Shown: positions 16,850-26,105, counted from the first letter of the stretch. The stretch is 64,000 bases of DNA from Hyphomicrobium_A sp963782555 (GCA_963782555.1 CAWAKB010000004.1:682001-746000), one strand, 5' to 3'. Notes: a model not told the origin generated them from the sequence alone. Translations and numbers: made by a program.

Positions 16850-18460
16850 TTGACTGGTTTTGAAAGAGATCGGGTGCTTTCGACGCTCTGGCTGCTCGCT
16901 GTATCGACAGCTGCGTTTCTGCCGATCCTATTGTTTTACATGTTTGACTCGGACTTCACGCGTGTGGCCAGCGAAAGTCTCGGCTATCGTTTCTTTTACA
17001 GCATGCGCTTGCTCTCCGGCCCCGATCAGGGGGCCTGGCTTCCACAAGGCCAGCTACTTACGATCCTGCAGCATGGAATCAATCTGTTCCTTCTCCCCTC
17101 GATGGACGCTTCAATCGCGAGTCTCCGCGCCGCCCTCAACATCTTCGCCTACTGGTCTATCGGCCTCGTCAACCTGTTCATGGTGGCGATCTTCGTCATG
17201 GCGGCTCTAGCGCGATCGATCACGTGGCAGGACCGGACACTGCTGACCATCGTTGCATTCGCCCCGCTTTACGGCCAAGCCGCAACGATGACATGGGCCC
17301 TCTGGCCCGACTATCTCCTTCTCAACGTCTACCTGACCGCAGCGGCACTATTCCTATTTCAATGGCAATGGCGCTCCCAGGCTACGACGCAACCGACCCT
17401 GCGCACGCTTGCGGCCGGAGCCTTCATCGGCATGCTGGCGGCCAACAAGGTCAACATGGTTCTCGTCGGCGCCCCGCTGCTGGCCGCCATCATATTCACT
17501 CCCGGAATGACGCTGCCGTTGGCCTTGCGGCGTGCGGTGTTGGCGGGGCTCGCGGCCTTGATCACCTTCGCCTTCATCTTTGCAGCAGCCGGTCTCTTCA
17601 GGGGCGAGTGGCTTATGTCTACCACACGCCACTGGTTCGACTTCATCATGTCACCGGGAGGCGATGTCGGCTTCGTAAGCCAGATACTCACTTACCTGAA
17701 GTCGGCCTATGGACTGATGGTCGCGTCGTGGCTGCTGGCGGTCGTCATTGCCGCGCTGACCTTGCGCCCAGTGCGCGACCTCACCCTGCAAAAGGCCGGC
17801 GTTGCTGCTGCCGCCCTGGCAGGCAGTGCGGCCGTTCTCTTCTTCATCTTCAAACGACCTGCGGGGACGACACTCGGAGAAAGCTCTCAACAATTGTTGA
17901 TGTTCGGCGCCGTGCTGATCACCATCGTACCTTTACGCCGGGTCACCGTACCGGCGGTCGGAGCGCTGGCGGCGGCCTTTGCCGCTCTCGTCCTGTGGGA
18001 ACAGCCCCTCGCCCCGGTACTGCGGTGGGCGCGATACGACGGCCAGCTGCAGAACAATCACTGGCGCTTTTTTGCAAAAGCGACTGCTCAGGCTCCCAAG
18101 GGCGGGACCGCGTATTACATCCCCGACAACCGCTATCAGTACGGCGATGCGTTCATCATCCTCCTGAAGGGAGCCAGCGACTTTCCAACTTGGACGATTT
18201 CGAGCAACGGGCAATGGATCATCGATCGCTACGCCCCGGGACTCTCGTTCGTCAGCGGTTGCAATGCGGACACGACGCCGGCGAGTGGCTCAAGGGCGGT
18301 GTGGTACGAAGACGGCGTCCTGAAGCCCGTTCCGGATTGCTTTCCGCAGCTGGGCGCGGCCATTGCGGGAGCGCAAGGCTCCTCGCTGGCGATGCCCATT
18401 GCCTCCGCAGGCGCGGGCCCGCAACCAATGGTCAAAGGGCACATCGTGAATTTGCGGTGA
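16850..18460 (+). CDS. Polytopic membrane protein, unassigned (end of glycosylation locus)
   Basis: A protein of about 536 residues with roughly ten to eleven hydrophobic segments from residue ~10 to ~400, then a soluble C-terminal part of ~130 residues with two Cys (SGCNADTTP and VPDCFPQ). The frame is open back to 16682, but that stretch is Arg-rich and overlaps the previous gene. TTG 16850 (ACAAGG ten bases before it) or GTG 16874 are more credible starts. It keeps the topology of GT-C-like proteins (large first loop with DSDFTRVASESLGYRFF) but lacks a clear catalytic signature, so a glycosyltransferase role is only suggested by position after two YfhO-type genes. Confidence 0.5.
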   Translation: MTGFERDRVLSTLWLLAVSTAAFLPILLFYMFDSDFTRVASESLGYRFFYSMRLLSGPDQGAWLPQGQLLTILQHGINLFLLPSMDASIASLRAALNIFAYWSIGLVNLFMVAIFVMAALARSITWQDRTLLTIVAFAPLYGQAATMTWALWPDYLLLNVYLTAAALFLFQWQWRSQATTQPTLRTLAAGAFIGMLAANKVNMVLVGAPLLAAIIFTPGMTLPLALRRAVLAGLAALITFAFIFAAAGLFRGEWLMSTTRHWFDFIMSPGGDVGFVSQILTYLKSAYGLMVASWLLAVVIAALTLRPVRDLTLQKAGVAAAALAGSAAVLFFIFKRPAGTTLGESSQQLLMFGAVLITIVPLRRVTVPAVGALAAAFAALVLWEQPLAPVLRWARYDGQLQNNHWRFFAKATAQAPKGGTAYYIPDNRYQYGDAFIILLKGASDFPTWTISSNGQWIIDRYAPGLSFVSGCNADTTPASGSRAVWYEDGVLKPVPDCFPQLGAAIAGAQGSSLAMPIASAGAGPQPMVKGHIVNLR

Positions 18461-18480
18461 TCTCGCCAGCTGGCAAGGAG

Positions 18481-18518
18481 CTTCGGCCGACACCGTACGC
18501 CTGGTAGAGGAAAGTCCA
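18481..18518 (+). repeat. 38-bp direct repeat, copy 2 (intergenic remnant)
   Basis: Copy of 15997-16034 with two differences. In one frame it still reads SADTVRLVEESPRS, like the YfhO-type protein, but no gene surrounds it. The 137-bp gap 18461-18597 otherwise holds only the ribosome site (CAGGAGCC) of the next gene. It looks like the scar of a deleted or duplicated YfhO-type gene 3' region. Confidence 0.75.
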
Positions 18519-18597
18519 CGGTCTCGAGCTAAATCCCGAGGCATAGCCGAGAGTTCCCATACTCGGGGGCCCGCCACCCGATCAGGAGCCGTCTTCC

Positions 18598-19854
18598 TTG
18601 ACCCATCCAGACCCCGCCGTTCGCGATCCCTTCGATGTCGCCGTTATTGGAGGCGGCCCTGCGGGATTGATGGCTGCGGAGGTGCTGGCCTCCGGCGGTG
18701 CAACCGTCACCGTCTATGACCGTATGCCCTCGCTCGCCCGCAAGTTCCTGCTGGCGGGCCGCGGCGGCCTGAACCTCACCCACAGCGAAGATCTCGAGCA
18801 GCTGCTTGCCCGCTATGGCGCCGCCGAGCCGCGGCTGCGTCCGGTGATCGAAGAATTTTCTCCTGCTGCGCTCACCGCCTGGTGCGAGGCGCTCGGCCAG
18901 GAAACGTTCGTGGGTTCGAGCGGACGCGTGTTTCCCAAGCCCATGAAGGCGTCGCCGCTGCTGCGGGCGTGGCTCAAGCGGCTTGGCGCGACCGGCGTGC
19001 ACGTCGAGCTGCGCCATCAATGGACCGGCTGGGACGACGAAGGACGGCTGCTGTTCGACAGCGATAAAGGACCGGTGACGGTCGCCGCCGACGCGACGGT
19101 GCTGGCCTTGGGTGGCGCCAGCTGGCCGCGGCTCGGATCCGACGGCGGCTGGGTGAGCCTGTTGACCCGCGCCGGCATCGCGGTCGCGCCGCTGCAGCCT
19201 GCCAACTGCCGATTTCTCGTGTCTTGGACCGATATCTTCCGCAACCGTTTCGCAGGCGAGCCTTTGAAGCGGATCGCGCTCTCCGTCGGCGGCGCCCAGG
19301 TACGCGGCGAGGCCGTGATCACGCTGAGCGGTTTGGAAGGCGGGGCCATCTATGCCCTCTCCGCACCTCTGCGCCAGGCGATCGCTGACAAGGGCAAGGC
19401 GATCCTGCACGTCGACCTGCGTCCCGACTTCACGCAGGCCGAGTTGGAAAAGCGTCTGAGCCGCCCGCGTGACAAGCAATCGCTGTCGACGTTCCTGCGC
19501 AAATCCACGCATCTCGCGCCCGTGGCGATCGGACTGTTGCAGGAGGCGGCCGTGACCCTCTCTCAACCCCTCAACACCATGACACCCGCCGCGCTGGCCG
19601 AACGCATCAAGGCGGTGCCCGTGCGCCTGACGGGCATGGCGCCCATCGACAAAGCCATCTCGACCGCCGGCGGCATCGTCTGGGACGAGATCGACGAGCA
19701 CATGATGCTGCGTCGGCGCCCCGGGACGTTTGTTGCCGGCGAGATGCTGGACTGGGACGCGCCCACCGGGGGCTACCTGCTCCAGGCCTCGTTCGCGACG
19801 GGCGCGGCCGCCGGGCGCGGGGCGCTCGAGTGGCTCAAGGCGCAGAAGAAGTGA
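18598..19854 (+). CDS. BaiN/HI0933-family flavoprotein (TIGR03862-like)
   Basis: A 418-residue FAD-binding protein. It starts at TTG 18598 after AGGAGCC. The N-terminal dinucleotide loop VAVIGGGPAGLMAAE and the family signature KFLLAGRGGLNLTHSE (about residues 55-70) place it with the HI0933/BaiN/RdsA-type oxidoreductases. Further conserved stretches are GSSGRVFPKPMKASPLLR and the C-terminal AGGIVWDEID and FVAGEMLDWDAPTGGYLLQ, the second FAD-contact region. Reaction in this organism unknown; relatives reduce double bonds or thiol-linked substrates. It faces the ABC-F gene with only one base between the stops. Confidence 0.85.
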   Translation: MTHPDPAVRDPFDVAVIGGGPAGLMAAEVLASGGATVTVYDRMPSLARKFLLAGRGGLNLTHSEDLEQLLARYGAAEPRLRPVIEEFSPAALTAWCEALGQETFVGSSGRVFPKPMKASPLLRAWLKRLGATGVHVELRHQWTGWDDEGRLLFDSDKGPVTVAADATVLALGGASWPRLGSDGGWVSLLTRAGIAVAPLQPANCRFLVSWTDIFRNRFAGEPLKRIALSVGGAQVRGEAVITLSGLEGGAIYALSAPLRQAIADKGKAILHVDLRPDFTQAELEKRLSRPRDKQSLSTFLRKSTHLAPVAIGLLQEAAVTLSQPLNTMTPAALAERIKAVPVRLTGMAPIDKAISTAGGIVWDEIDEHMMLRRRPGTFVAGEMLDWDAPTGGYLLQASFATGAAAGRGALEWLKAQKK

Positions 19855-19855
19855 G

Positions 19856-21664
19856 CTAGGCGCCCTCGATCTCTTCGCGCAGAATTTCCAGCTCCAGCCA
19901 CTTTTCCTCGGCGAGGCTGAGTTCGGCTTGCGCATGCGCAAGCGATCCCGACGCTTGCGCGAACGCCTGCGGATCGCGGGCGTAGAAGTCGGGGTCCTGC
20001 AAGCGCGCCTCCAGCTTGCGCACACTCTCCTGCAGCGCCGCGATACGCTCGGGCAGCGTCTTCAGAGCATGCTGGTCATGGAAGCTGAGGCGCGGCTTGC
20101 CGGACCGCGCCGGTCGCGCGGACGCGGCGCCCGTAGCAGCTTGCTTAGGCTTTGAGGGCTGTTTGCTTGCAGGCTCGCTGTCGCGTTGGGCCAGCATGTC
20201 CGAGTAGCCGCCGGCATATTCGATCCAGCGACCGTCGCCTTGCGGAACGACCACCGCATGCACGATGCGGTCTAGGAAATCGCGGTCATGGCTGATCAGG
20301 ATGATGGTGCCGGCATAGTCTGCGAGCATCTCCTCCAGAACGTCGAGCGCCTCCAGGTCGAGGTCGTTGGTCGGCTCGTCGAGCACCAGCAGGTTCGACG
20401 GCTTGGCCAGCGATCGCGCCAACATCAGGCGTCCGCGCTCGCCGCCCGACAGCACGCGCAGCGGCGTGCGCGCCTGCTCGGGCCCAAACAGGAAGTCCTT
20501 CATGTAGCCGACCACGTGCTTCGATCGGCCTCCAATCGAGACGGTGTCGCCGCGCCCGCCGGTTAAGGCCTCGCTAAGCGTCCAATTGGGATCGAGGCTG
20601 TCGCGGCCCTGCTCCAGCGTCGCCATCTCCAGATTGGCTCCGAGACGGACCTCACCGCTGTCAGGTTGAAGCGCACCGGTGAGCAGGCTGACCAAAGTCG
20701 TCTTGCCGCTGCCGTTGGGGCCGACGATGCCGATGCGGTCCCCCCGCATGATGCGGCAGGAAAAGTCTTCGATGATCTTGCGGGCTCCAAATGACTTGCT
20801 GATGCCTTTCGCCTCGACGACGAGCGCGCCCGACTTGTCCGCCTGCGCGGCGTCGATCACGGCCTTGCCCGCGGTTTTTCGGTAGTCGCGCCGCGATTGG
20901 CGCAGCTTCTGCAGCTCCGCCATGCGGCGCACGTTGCGCTTGCGCCGGCCGGTCACGCCATAGCGCACCCAATGCTCCTCGGCGACGATCTTGCGGTCGA
21001 GCTTGTGTTGCGCCACCTCCTCCTCGGCCAGATGCTGGTCGCGCCAAGCTTCGAAGTCACCAAATCCGAGCTCGATGCGGCGCGCTCTTCCGCGGTCGAG
21101 CCACACGGTCGTGCGCGACAGGTTCTCGAGGAAGCGGCGGTCGTGGCTGATCAGCACGAGGGCCGCCCGCTGCACTGCGAGCGTGCGCTCGAGCCATTCG
21201 ATGGTGGGCAGATCGAGGTGGTTGGTCGGCTCGTCGAGAAGCAGGATATCCGGCGCCGGCGCCAGGACGTGCGCAAGGGCGGCGCGCCGCGTCTCGCCGC
21301 CCGACAGCCGCGCCGGATCCTCCTCGCCGGTAAGCCCGACCTGCTGCAGAAGATAGCGGGCCTGATGCACATCATCACTCGGGCCGAGGCCGGCCTCCAC
21401 GTAGGCGAGCGTCGTGGCAAAGCCGGAGAGATCGGGCTCTTGCGGCAGATAGCGGATCGTCGCGCCGGGCTGGATGAAGCGCTCGCCGCGATCAGGCTCG
21501 ATCAGCCCGGCAGTGATCTTGAGCAGCGTCGATTTGCCCGACCCGTTGCGCCCCACGAGGCATACCCGTTCTCCCCCCGCAACCGAGAGGTCGACGCCGT
21601 CGAGGAGCGGCGCCCCGCCGAAGGTGAGCGCGATATTGCTGAGCTGAATGAGGGGCGGAGCCAT
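19856..21664 (-). CDS. ABC-F family ATPase (Uup-like)
   Basis: A 602-residue soluble protein with two ABC ATPase domains and no membrane segments. Domain 1 has GRNGSGKST and LSGGETRRAAL with LLLDEPTNHLD; domain 2 has GPNGSGKTT and LSGGERGRLMLARSL with LVLDEPTNDLD. The linker between them is charged and helical, and a C-terminal coiled coil (LPERIAALQESVRKLEARL) ends the protein, the layout of Uup rather than EttA. Such proteins act on ribosomes or, for Uup, branched DNA intermediates. Single gene, divergent from the MaoC hydratase (259-bp spacer) and convergent with the flavoprotein. Confidence 0.88.
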   Translation of the reverse strand: MAPPLIQLSNIALTFGGAPLLDGVDLSVAGGERVCLVGRNGSGKSTLLKITAGLIEPDRGERFIQPGATIRYLPQEPDLSGFATTLAYVEAGLGPSDDVHQARYLLQQVGLTGEEDPARLSGGETRRAALAHVLAPAPDILLLDEPTNHLDLPTIEWLERTLAVQRAALVLISHDRRFLENLSRTTVWLDRGRARRIELGFGDFEAWRDQHLAEEEVAQHKLDRKIVAEEHWVRYGVTGRRKRNVRRMAELQKLRQSRRDYRKTAGKAVIDAAQADKSGALVVEAKGISKSFGARKIIEDFSCRIMRGDRIGIVGPNGSGKTTLVSLLTGALQPDSGEVRLGANLEMATLEQGRDSLDPNWTLSEALTGGRGDTVSIGGRSKHVVGYMKDFLFGPEQARTPLRVLSGGERGRLMLARSLAKPSNLLVLDEPTNDLDLEALDVLEEMLADYAGTIILISHDRDFLDRIVHAVVVPQGDGRWIEYAGGYSDMLAQRDSEPASKQPSKPKQAATGAASARPARSGKPRLSFHDQHALKTLPERIAALQESVRKLEARLQDPDFYARDPQAFAQASGSLAHAQAELSLAEEKWLELEILREEIEGA

Positions 21665-21923
21665 GTCTTCTGCTGTTTACGGGCAAGTGGAAGGGGCTCA
21701 AGCAGGTGCCGGAGCCAACCCTGACGCGCTCCCTTAACATCACGGGCGGGCCTTGGCACTGCGCGATTGCGCATAGGGCTCAGCACGTCTTCCTGGCAGG
21801 TTTACCCTCCCGCATCGCCAGGTCCCTCTGCCGCGACCACTGGCCAATTACTTTTGGCGTTCGAAATATTGAATCATTATATGGAAGAGTGGAAGTCGAA
21901 AGGCTTGAAAAGGAATTCTCCCG

Positions 21924-22406
21924 ATGACCAACCCGCTGCCGCGCGCCTGCAAGAGCATCAATGACTTGAACGTGGGCGACACGTTCCGTCAGACATACTC
22001 CATCAGCGATAGCGACGTGCAGAAGTTCGCGGAGCTCTCCGGCGACTTCAATCCTGCGCACTTCAATGAGGAGTATGCCAAGGGCACGGTCTTCAAGAAC
22101 CGCATCGCGCATGGAATGATCTCGGTCGCCAAGTTCTCCGGCATCTTCGGCATGGACATGCCGGGGCTGGGCGCGATCTGGGGCGGGCAGACCCTGAAGT
22201 TCCTTGCTCCGGTGCAATTGAACGAGCCCTACACGGCCGTCGCGCAAGTGAAGGAGAAGGGGGAGAAGAACGTCGTCTTTACCTGCTGGGTTGAGGACAA
22301 GGAAGGCAAGCACATGCTGGAAGGCGAAGGCGTCCTCTATCCCATTCCGCAAAAGGTGAAGGACAAGATGGTTGCGGACGGCGCGCTGGCGTCGCTGCTG
22401 GCTTGA
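21924..22406 (+). CDS. MaoC-family (R)-specific enoyl-CoA hydratase, PhaJ-like
   Basis: A 160-residue single hot-dog domain. The hydratase-2 motif is present: SGDFNPAHFNEEYAKGTVFKN, with D41 and H46 as the catalytic pair, followed by RIAHGMISVAKFSGIFG. Members hydrate trans-2-enoyl-CoA to (R)-3-hydroxyacyl-CoA, linking beta-oxidation to polyhydroxyalkanoate synthesis; the PHA synthase and phasins elsewhere in this window make that role plausible. Start ATG 21924 after AAAAGGA. The 259-bp upstream spacer (21665-21923) is shared with the divergent ABC-F gene. A role in another acyl-CoA pathway cannot be excluded. Confidence 0.75.
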   Translation: MTNPLPRACKSINDLNVGDTFRQTYSISDSDVQKFAELSGDFNPAHFNEEYAKGTVFKNRIAHGMISVAKFSGIFGMDMPGLGAIWGGQTLKFLAPVQLNEPYTAVAQVKEKGEKNVVFTCWVEDKEGKHMLEGEGVLYPIPQKVKDKMVADGALASLLA

Positions 22407-22486
22407 TCCGACCCGCGAGCGCAGCCTTGCCCGGGTGGGAATGCCGACGGCGAATATTTGTCGCCAAACGGCTCAGAGGAGCGTGC

Positions 22487-23299
22487 TCAGGGCGAGACAC
22501 TCTGGATGATGTAGCCCCCTGATTTCTCGTCCAGCTCGAGCTTGAGATAGCCGCGCGTCTGCGCTTCCTCGAGCAGCTCGTTGAAAGACGGGAACCCGTA
22601 GAACGACTCGTTGAACCCAGGGTGACGGCGCTTGAGCGTCTGCTTGATCATCGAGCCCCAGAGCTTGGCCGTGTCTCCTCGCTCGGAGGCCAGTGCCGTC
22701 GTCGTCTCCAGGACCAGGTCAATCGCCTCCTGCTTGCGGTCCTTCGGCGCTTTTGGCGGTTGAGCGACAGGCCGCGGCGGCTTGCTCTTGCGTGAGGCGG
22801 GCACGTCTCGCACCAGGTCATCATAGTAGATGAACTCGTCGCAATTGCTTATCAGGAGGTCAGACGTCGAGTTCTTGACGCCGACGCCGATGACGGTCTT
22901 TGCATTCTCGCGAAGCTTGCTGACCAGCGGTGAGAAATCGGAATCACCGGAGATGATGACGAACGTATCGATGTGCTCCTTGGTGTAGCAGAGGTCGAGC
23001 GCATCGACGACCATGCGTATGTCTGCCGAGTTCTTACCCGATTGCCGGACGTGCGGTATCTCGATGAGCTCGAACGCCGCCTCGTGCATGGCTTTCTTGT
23101 AGCTCTTGTAGCGCTCCCAATCGCAATACGCTTTTTTGACGACGATTGAGCCCTTCACCAGCAGCTTCTGAACCACGAGCCGCATGTCGAAATCCGCATA
23201 CTTGCTGTCGCGGACGCCCAGGGCAATGTTCTCAAAATCGCAAAACAGTGCCAGGTTGCGGTCACCGTTCGCGGCCGCTGGCTCTTGTGGCGCGGGCAT
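22487..23299 (-). CDS. NYN-domain ribonuclease-like protein with OST-HTH/LOTUS domain
   Basis: A 270-residue protein. Residues ~14-165 form a NYN (LabA/DUF88) PIN-like nuclease domain with acidic residues in LFCDFENIA, SGKNSADIRMVVDAL and ISGDSDFSPLVSKL. After a Pro/Lys-rich linker, residues ~190-268 read as an OST-HTH/LOTUS domain (SMIKQTLKRRHPGFNESFYGFPSFNELLEEAQTRGYLKLE), which binds RNA in other proteins. The pairing suggests RNA cleavage or processing, but no target is known. It lies 97 bases downstream of treY on the same strand and may be read from the trehalose operon. The gene on the other side, phaJ-like, converges with it. Confidence 0.8.
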   Translation of the reverse strand: MPAPQEPAAANGDRNLALFCDFENIALGVRDSKYADFDMRLVVQKLLVKGSIVVKKAYCDWERYKSYKKAMHEAAFELIEIPHVRQSGKNSADIRMVVDALDLCYTKEHIDTFVIISGDSDFSPLVSKLRENAKTVIGVGVKNSTSDLLISNCDEFIYYDDLVRDVPASRKSKPPRPVAQPPKAPKDRKQEAIDLVLETTTALASERGDTAKLWGSMIKQTLKRRHPGFNESFYGFPSFNELLEEAQTRGYLKLELDEKSGGYIIQSVSP

Positions 23300-23396
23300 A
23301 ATTCTATCCCTTGGTTTGGACTTCGATCCTCGGCGACTATTTGGGTTTTGACCAGCTCGTATTCAGCATCATCGGCCCTTTCGCCAGCGAGTCCAC

Positions 23397-26105
23397 TTAC
23401 TGCAGATTCTCGTTCGCCAACACGGCCACTGGGAAGTGCTGCAGGGCCTCTCCGACCGCAAGGCTGCTGCCTACCGCCAGCATCCCACCTGTAACGACGT
23501 TGCGCCACCGCCGGCCCGCCAGCCGCTCGGGCAGCTTGATGACCGTGTCGCCCCAGTTTTGGGCCGACACCAACGGTGCCGCCGCGCCCCGAAGGAGTTC
23601 GAGGCAAACCCTCGGCGCGATGGTCACGACGGCATCACTGCCTTCGACCCGCGCAAACGCGATCGCATGCTCGGCAGCGCTGCCCTCCAGAGCGAGCGGC
23701 ACATACTCCCCCTCGGCGAAAAGAGCCTTTCGACTTTGACGCAGCCCCAGGCCGGCTTCTATCAGGCGCAGCTTGGCGGCGCCCGAGCGCCAGTCGGCGA
23801 GGAGATCGCTCGGCGGCGTCTCGGACGCCTTCGCCTGCAGGACCTGGCGCGCCTCAAAGTCTATCGGACGCCGATTGTCGGGATCGACGAGGCTTAGATC
23901 CCAGAGCTCGGCGCCCTGGTAGATATCGGGGATCCCGGGCGCGGTCAGCTTGATCGCCGTCTGCGACAGCGAGTTGAGGGCACCGGCGAGAAACAGCGGC
24001 GCGCACGTTGCAACAAAATCCTCCAGGAAGGGTTTCGCGCCTTTAGGATCGAGGGCGTGGCGCGTGAAGCTTTCGATCGCGGCCTCGTAGTCTGCGTTCT
24101 GTGCCGTCCAGCTCGTGTAGACTTTGGCCTCGCGCACCGCCTTCAGCATGAACTGAACCAGCCGCTCGGCCAGCTTGCCGAGGCCGTCGGCATCATCGAG
24201 GGTGAGACCTGGCGCCCAGACGCCAGCGAGCGCCTGATAGAACATCCACTCCACTTCCGCGTTTGGCGTCGTGACGCCGTCGACGTTTTGGCGCAGGGTA
24301 GAATTGAGATTGGCCCAACGGTCGACCGCGCCTCCCCACGCTGCAAGCATCTCGCTCAGCACATAAAGACGGGCGCGGGCGTCCTCTCCCCGTTTGGTGT
24401 CATGCGTAGAGGTGGCGCTGAGGCCGGCCGACTGTCGGCGCAGACGCCGCGCCATCGCCGCGTGGAACGCGCTCAAGGGTCCACCGAAACACTGCGGCTC
24501 GCCGCCGACCTCGTTCAGCGCGATGAGGCGGTTGTAGCGATAGAAGGTCGTATCCTCGAGCGCCTTCGCCATGACCGGTCCGGTCGTCTGCTGAAAGCGG
24601 ACGGCGAAGTCCAGCGCCGATCCCTGATCCTCCGGCGACTCGAAATCAAGCTCGAGCACGCGTGTCAGGAAATCGATCGCCTCCTCATCCTCGACCTGGC
24701 GCGCGGCCTTCGCCCTGCCCGCCGCGGCCTCGACGATGGCGCGATCCTCCTCTTTGGCGCCCGCGACATCCACGTAGGTCCTGTAGACGGGCAGCGCGGC
24801 GGCCAGCTCGATAATGGCGCGGCGCAAAGTATCGGTGCCAAGATCGCGCATCGCCAGTTGGCTTGCGGCGAGCGCCCTCGCCATGTCCTTCAGGTGATCG
24901 AGCTCACCTGCAAGGTTGCGAATGAGGATGCTGCGCTTGGCATCGAGCACCAGCGCCTCGTAGTCCACGTCCTCCTTGAGGAAGGCCGCATAGGCGCCGG
25001 TCATCTCGGCTTCGCCGCGCTGGTCGACCAGCAGCCCCGCGAGCGATCGAATGAACTCGTATCCGGTGGTGCCGGCAACCGGCCAATCTGAGCGCAACTC
25101 CTCGCTGGCACCTAAGATCTTCTCGACCACGACATAGAGCGGCTCGACCTCGCCGAAGGTCTTCTGCAGGCGCTCCAGGTAGCCCTTGGGATCGGCAAGA
25201 CCGTCGATATGATCAAGCCGCAGCCCTTCGATGGAACCGGCATTGAGCAGCTCGCCAAGCCGCGCATGCAGCTCCTCGAAGGTGCGCGGCCGCTCCACTT
25301 TGAGGCCCACCAGGTCGGCGATCTCGAAGAACCGGCGGTAGGTGAGTGTCTCGCGTGCAGCGCGCCAGTGGGTGAGGCGCCAGATCTGCATCTCGTGCAG
25401 GTCGTGCAACGCGCCGACGTCCTGCACAACATCGCCGAGCGCCTGACCGATGGCGCGGGACACGCCTACATCCTGGGCGGCAGCCGCCAGCTCGGCTTTA
25501 AGCTCGGACGACGTCTGCGCCGTCGTGACGGCGAAACGGCGCGCCCATTCAGAGAACACCTCTCCTTGTGCGCGCGTCAGCACGTTGGCGTAGGAGGGCG
25601 GCGTGAGGGGCAGCCTCAACCCCCCGTAGGTAAAGGTGAGACCGCCATCGCGCGCGTCGAAGTTGAGCCCGAAGGCTCCAGACTCGAGCGCCTGGCCATA
25701 GCTCGTCGCCAAGGCCGGAACCAATAACTTGGGCGCCGACCAATCGATGTCGAATATCTGCGCGCAGTCGCTGGCATTGCCCCATTCCAGCACGTCGCGC
25801 CAGTAAGGATTGCGTGGCGAGGCGCTCATGTGGTTGGGCACGAAGTCGAGAACGATGCCGATCCCCACGGCGCGAAACGCGGCGACCATGCGCTCGAAGC
25901 CCTCGTCCCCGCCAAGGCTCGTATCGATCAGCCTGTTGTCGACGACGTCGTAGCCGTGCGTCGAGCCCGGCTCCGCCTGAAATATCGGGGAGGCATAGAG
26001 GTGGCTGATCCCAAGCCGCGCCAGATAGGGTGCGAGCTTGGCGGCGCGCTCGAAGGTCATGCCATTGCGAAACTGCAATCGGTATGTGGCGGATGGGATG
26101 ATCAT
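23397..26105 (-). CDS. treY: Malto-oligosyltrehalose synthase
   Basis: A 902-residue GH13 enzyme that converts the reducing end of a maltodextrin into a terminal trehalosyl unit in the cytosol. It starts MIIPSATYRLQFRNGMTFERAA, a family signature, at ATG 26105, which overlaps the malQ stop as ATGA; an upstream frame extension is not used. The catalytic Asp lies in GLRLDHIDGLADPKG (about residue 298) and the Glu in VVEKILGASEEL (about 327); FVPNHMSASPRNPYW is also typical. It is the last of seven overlapping genes, four genes after treZ's partner glgX (TreX-type debranching), so TreX, TreY and TreZ are made together to turn glycogen into trehalose. Confidence 0.93.
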   Translation of the reverse strand: MIIPSATYRLQFRNGMTFERAAKLAPYLARLGISHLYASPIFQAEPGSTHGYDVVDNRLIDTSLGGDEGFERMVAAFRAVGIGIVLDFVPNHMSASPRNPYWRDVLEWGNASDCAQIFDIDWSAPKLLVPALATSYGQALESGAFGLNFDARDGGLTFTYGGLRLPLTPPSYANVLTRAQGEVFSEWARRFAVTTAQTSSELKAELAAAAQDVGVSRAIGQALGDVVQDVGALHDLHEMQIWRLTHWRAARETLTYRRFFEIADLVGLKVERPRTFEELHARLGELLNAGSIEGLRLDHIDGLADPKGYLERLQKTFGEVEPLYVVVEKILGASEELRSDWPVAGTTGYEFIRSLAGLLVDQRGEAEMTGAYAAFLKEDVDYEALVLDAKRSILIRNLAGELDHLKDMARALAASQLAMRDLGTDTLRRAIIELAAALPVYRTYVDVAGAKEEDRAIVEAAAGRAKAARQVEDEEAIDFLTRVLELDFESPEDQGSALDFAVRFQQTTGPVMAKALEDTTFYRYNRLIALNEVGGEPQCFGGPLSAFHAAMARRLRRQSAGLSATSTHDTKRGEDARARLYVLSEMLAAWGGAVDRWANLNSTLRQNVDGVTTPNAEVEWMFYQALAGVWAPGLTLDDADGLGKLAERLVQFMLKAVREAKVYTSWTAQNADYEAAIESFTRHALDPKGAKPFLEDFVATCAPLFLAGALNSLSQTAIKLTAPGIPDIYQGAELWDLSLVDPDNRRPIDFEARQVLQAKASETPPSDLLADWRSGAAKLRLIEAGLGLRQSRKALFAEGEYVPLALEGSAAEHAIAFARVEGSDAVVTIAPRVCLELLRGAAAPLVSAQNWGDTVIKLPERLAGRRWRNVVTGGMLAVGSSLAVGEALQHFPVAVLANENLQ

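Noticed and set aside
17224..18507. 427-codon overlapping frame inside the last membrane-protein gene
   Set aside because: It is hydrophilic and motif-free, while the other frame encodes clear membrane helices throughout.
18501..18520. GAGGAAAGTCC motif resembling the conserved core of RNase P RNA
   Set aside because: The same bases occur inside the coding sequence of the YfhO-type gene at 16023-16034, and no other conserved RNase P element or overall structure is seen around either copy.
24057..25091. 344-codon rightward frame opposite treY
   Set aside because: It has no motif, no ribosome site, and lies wholly within the firmly identified treY.
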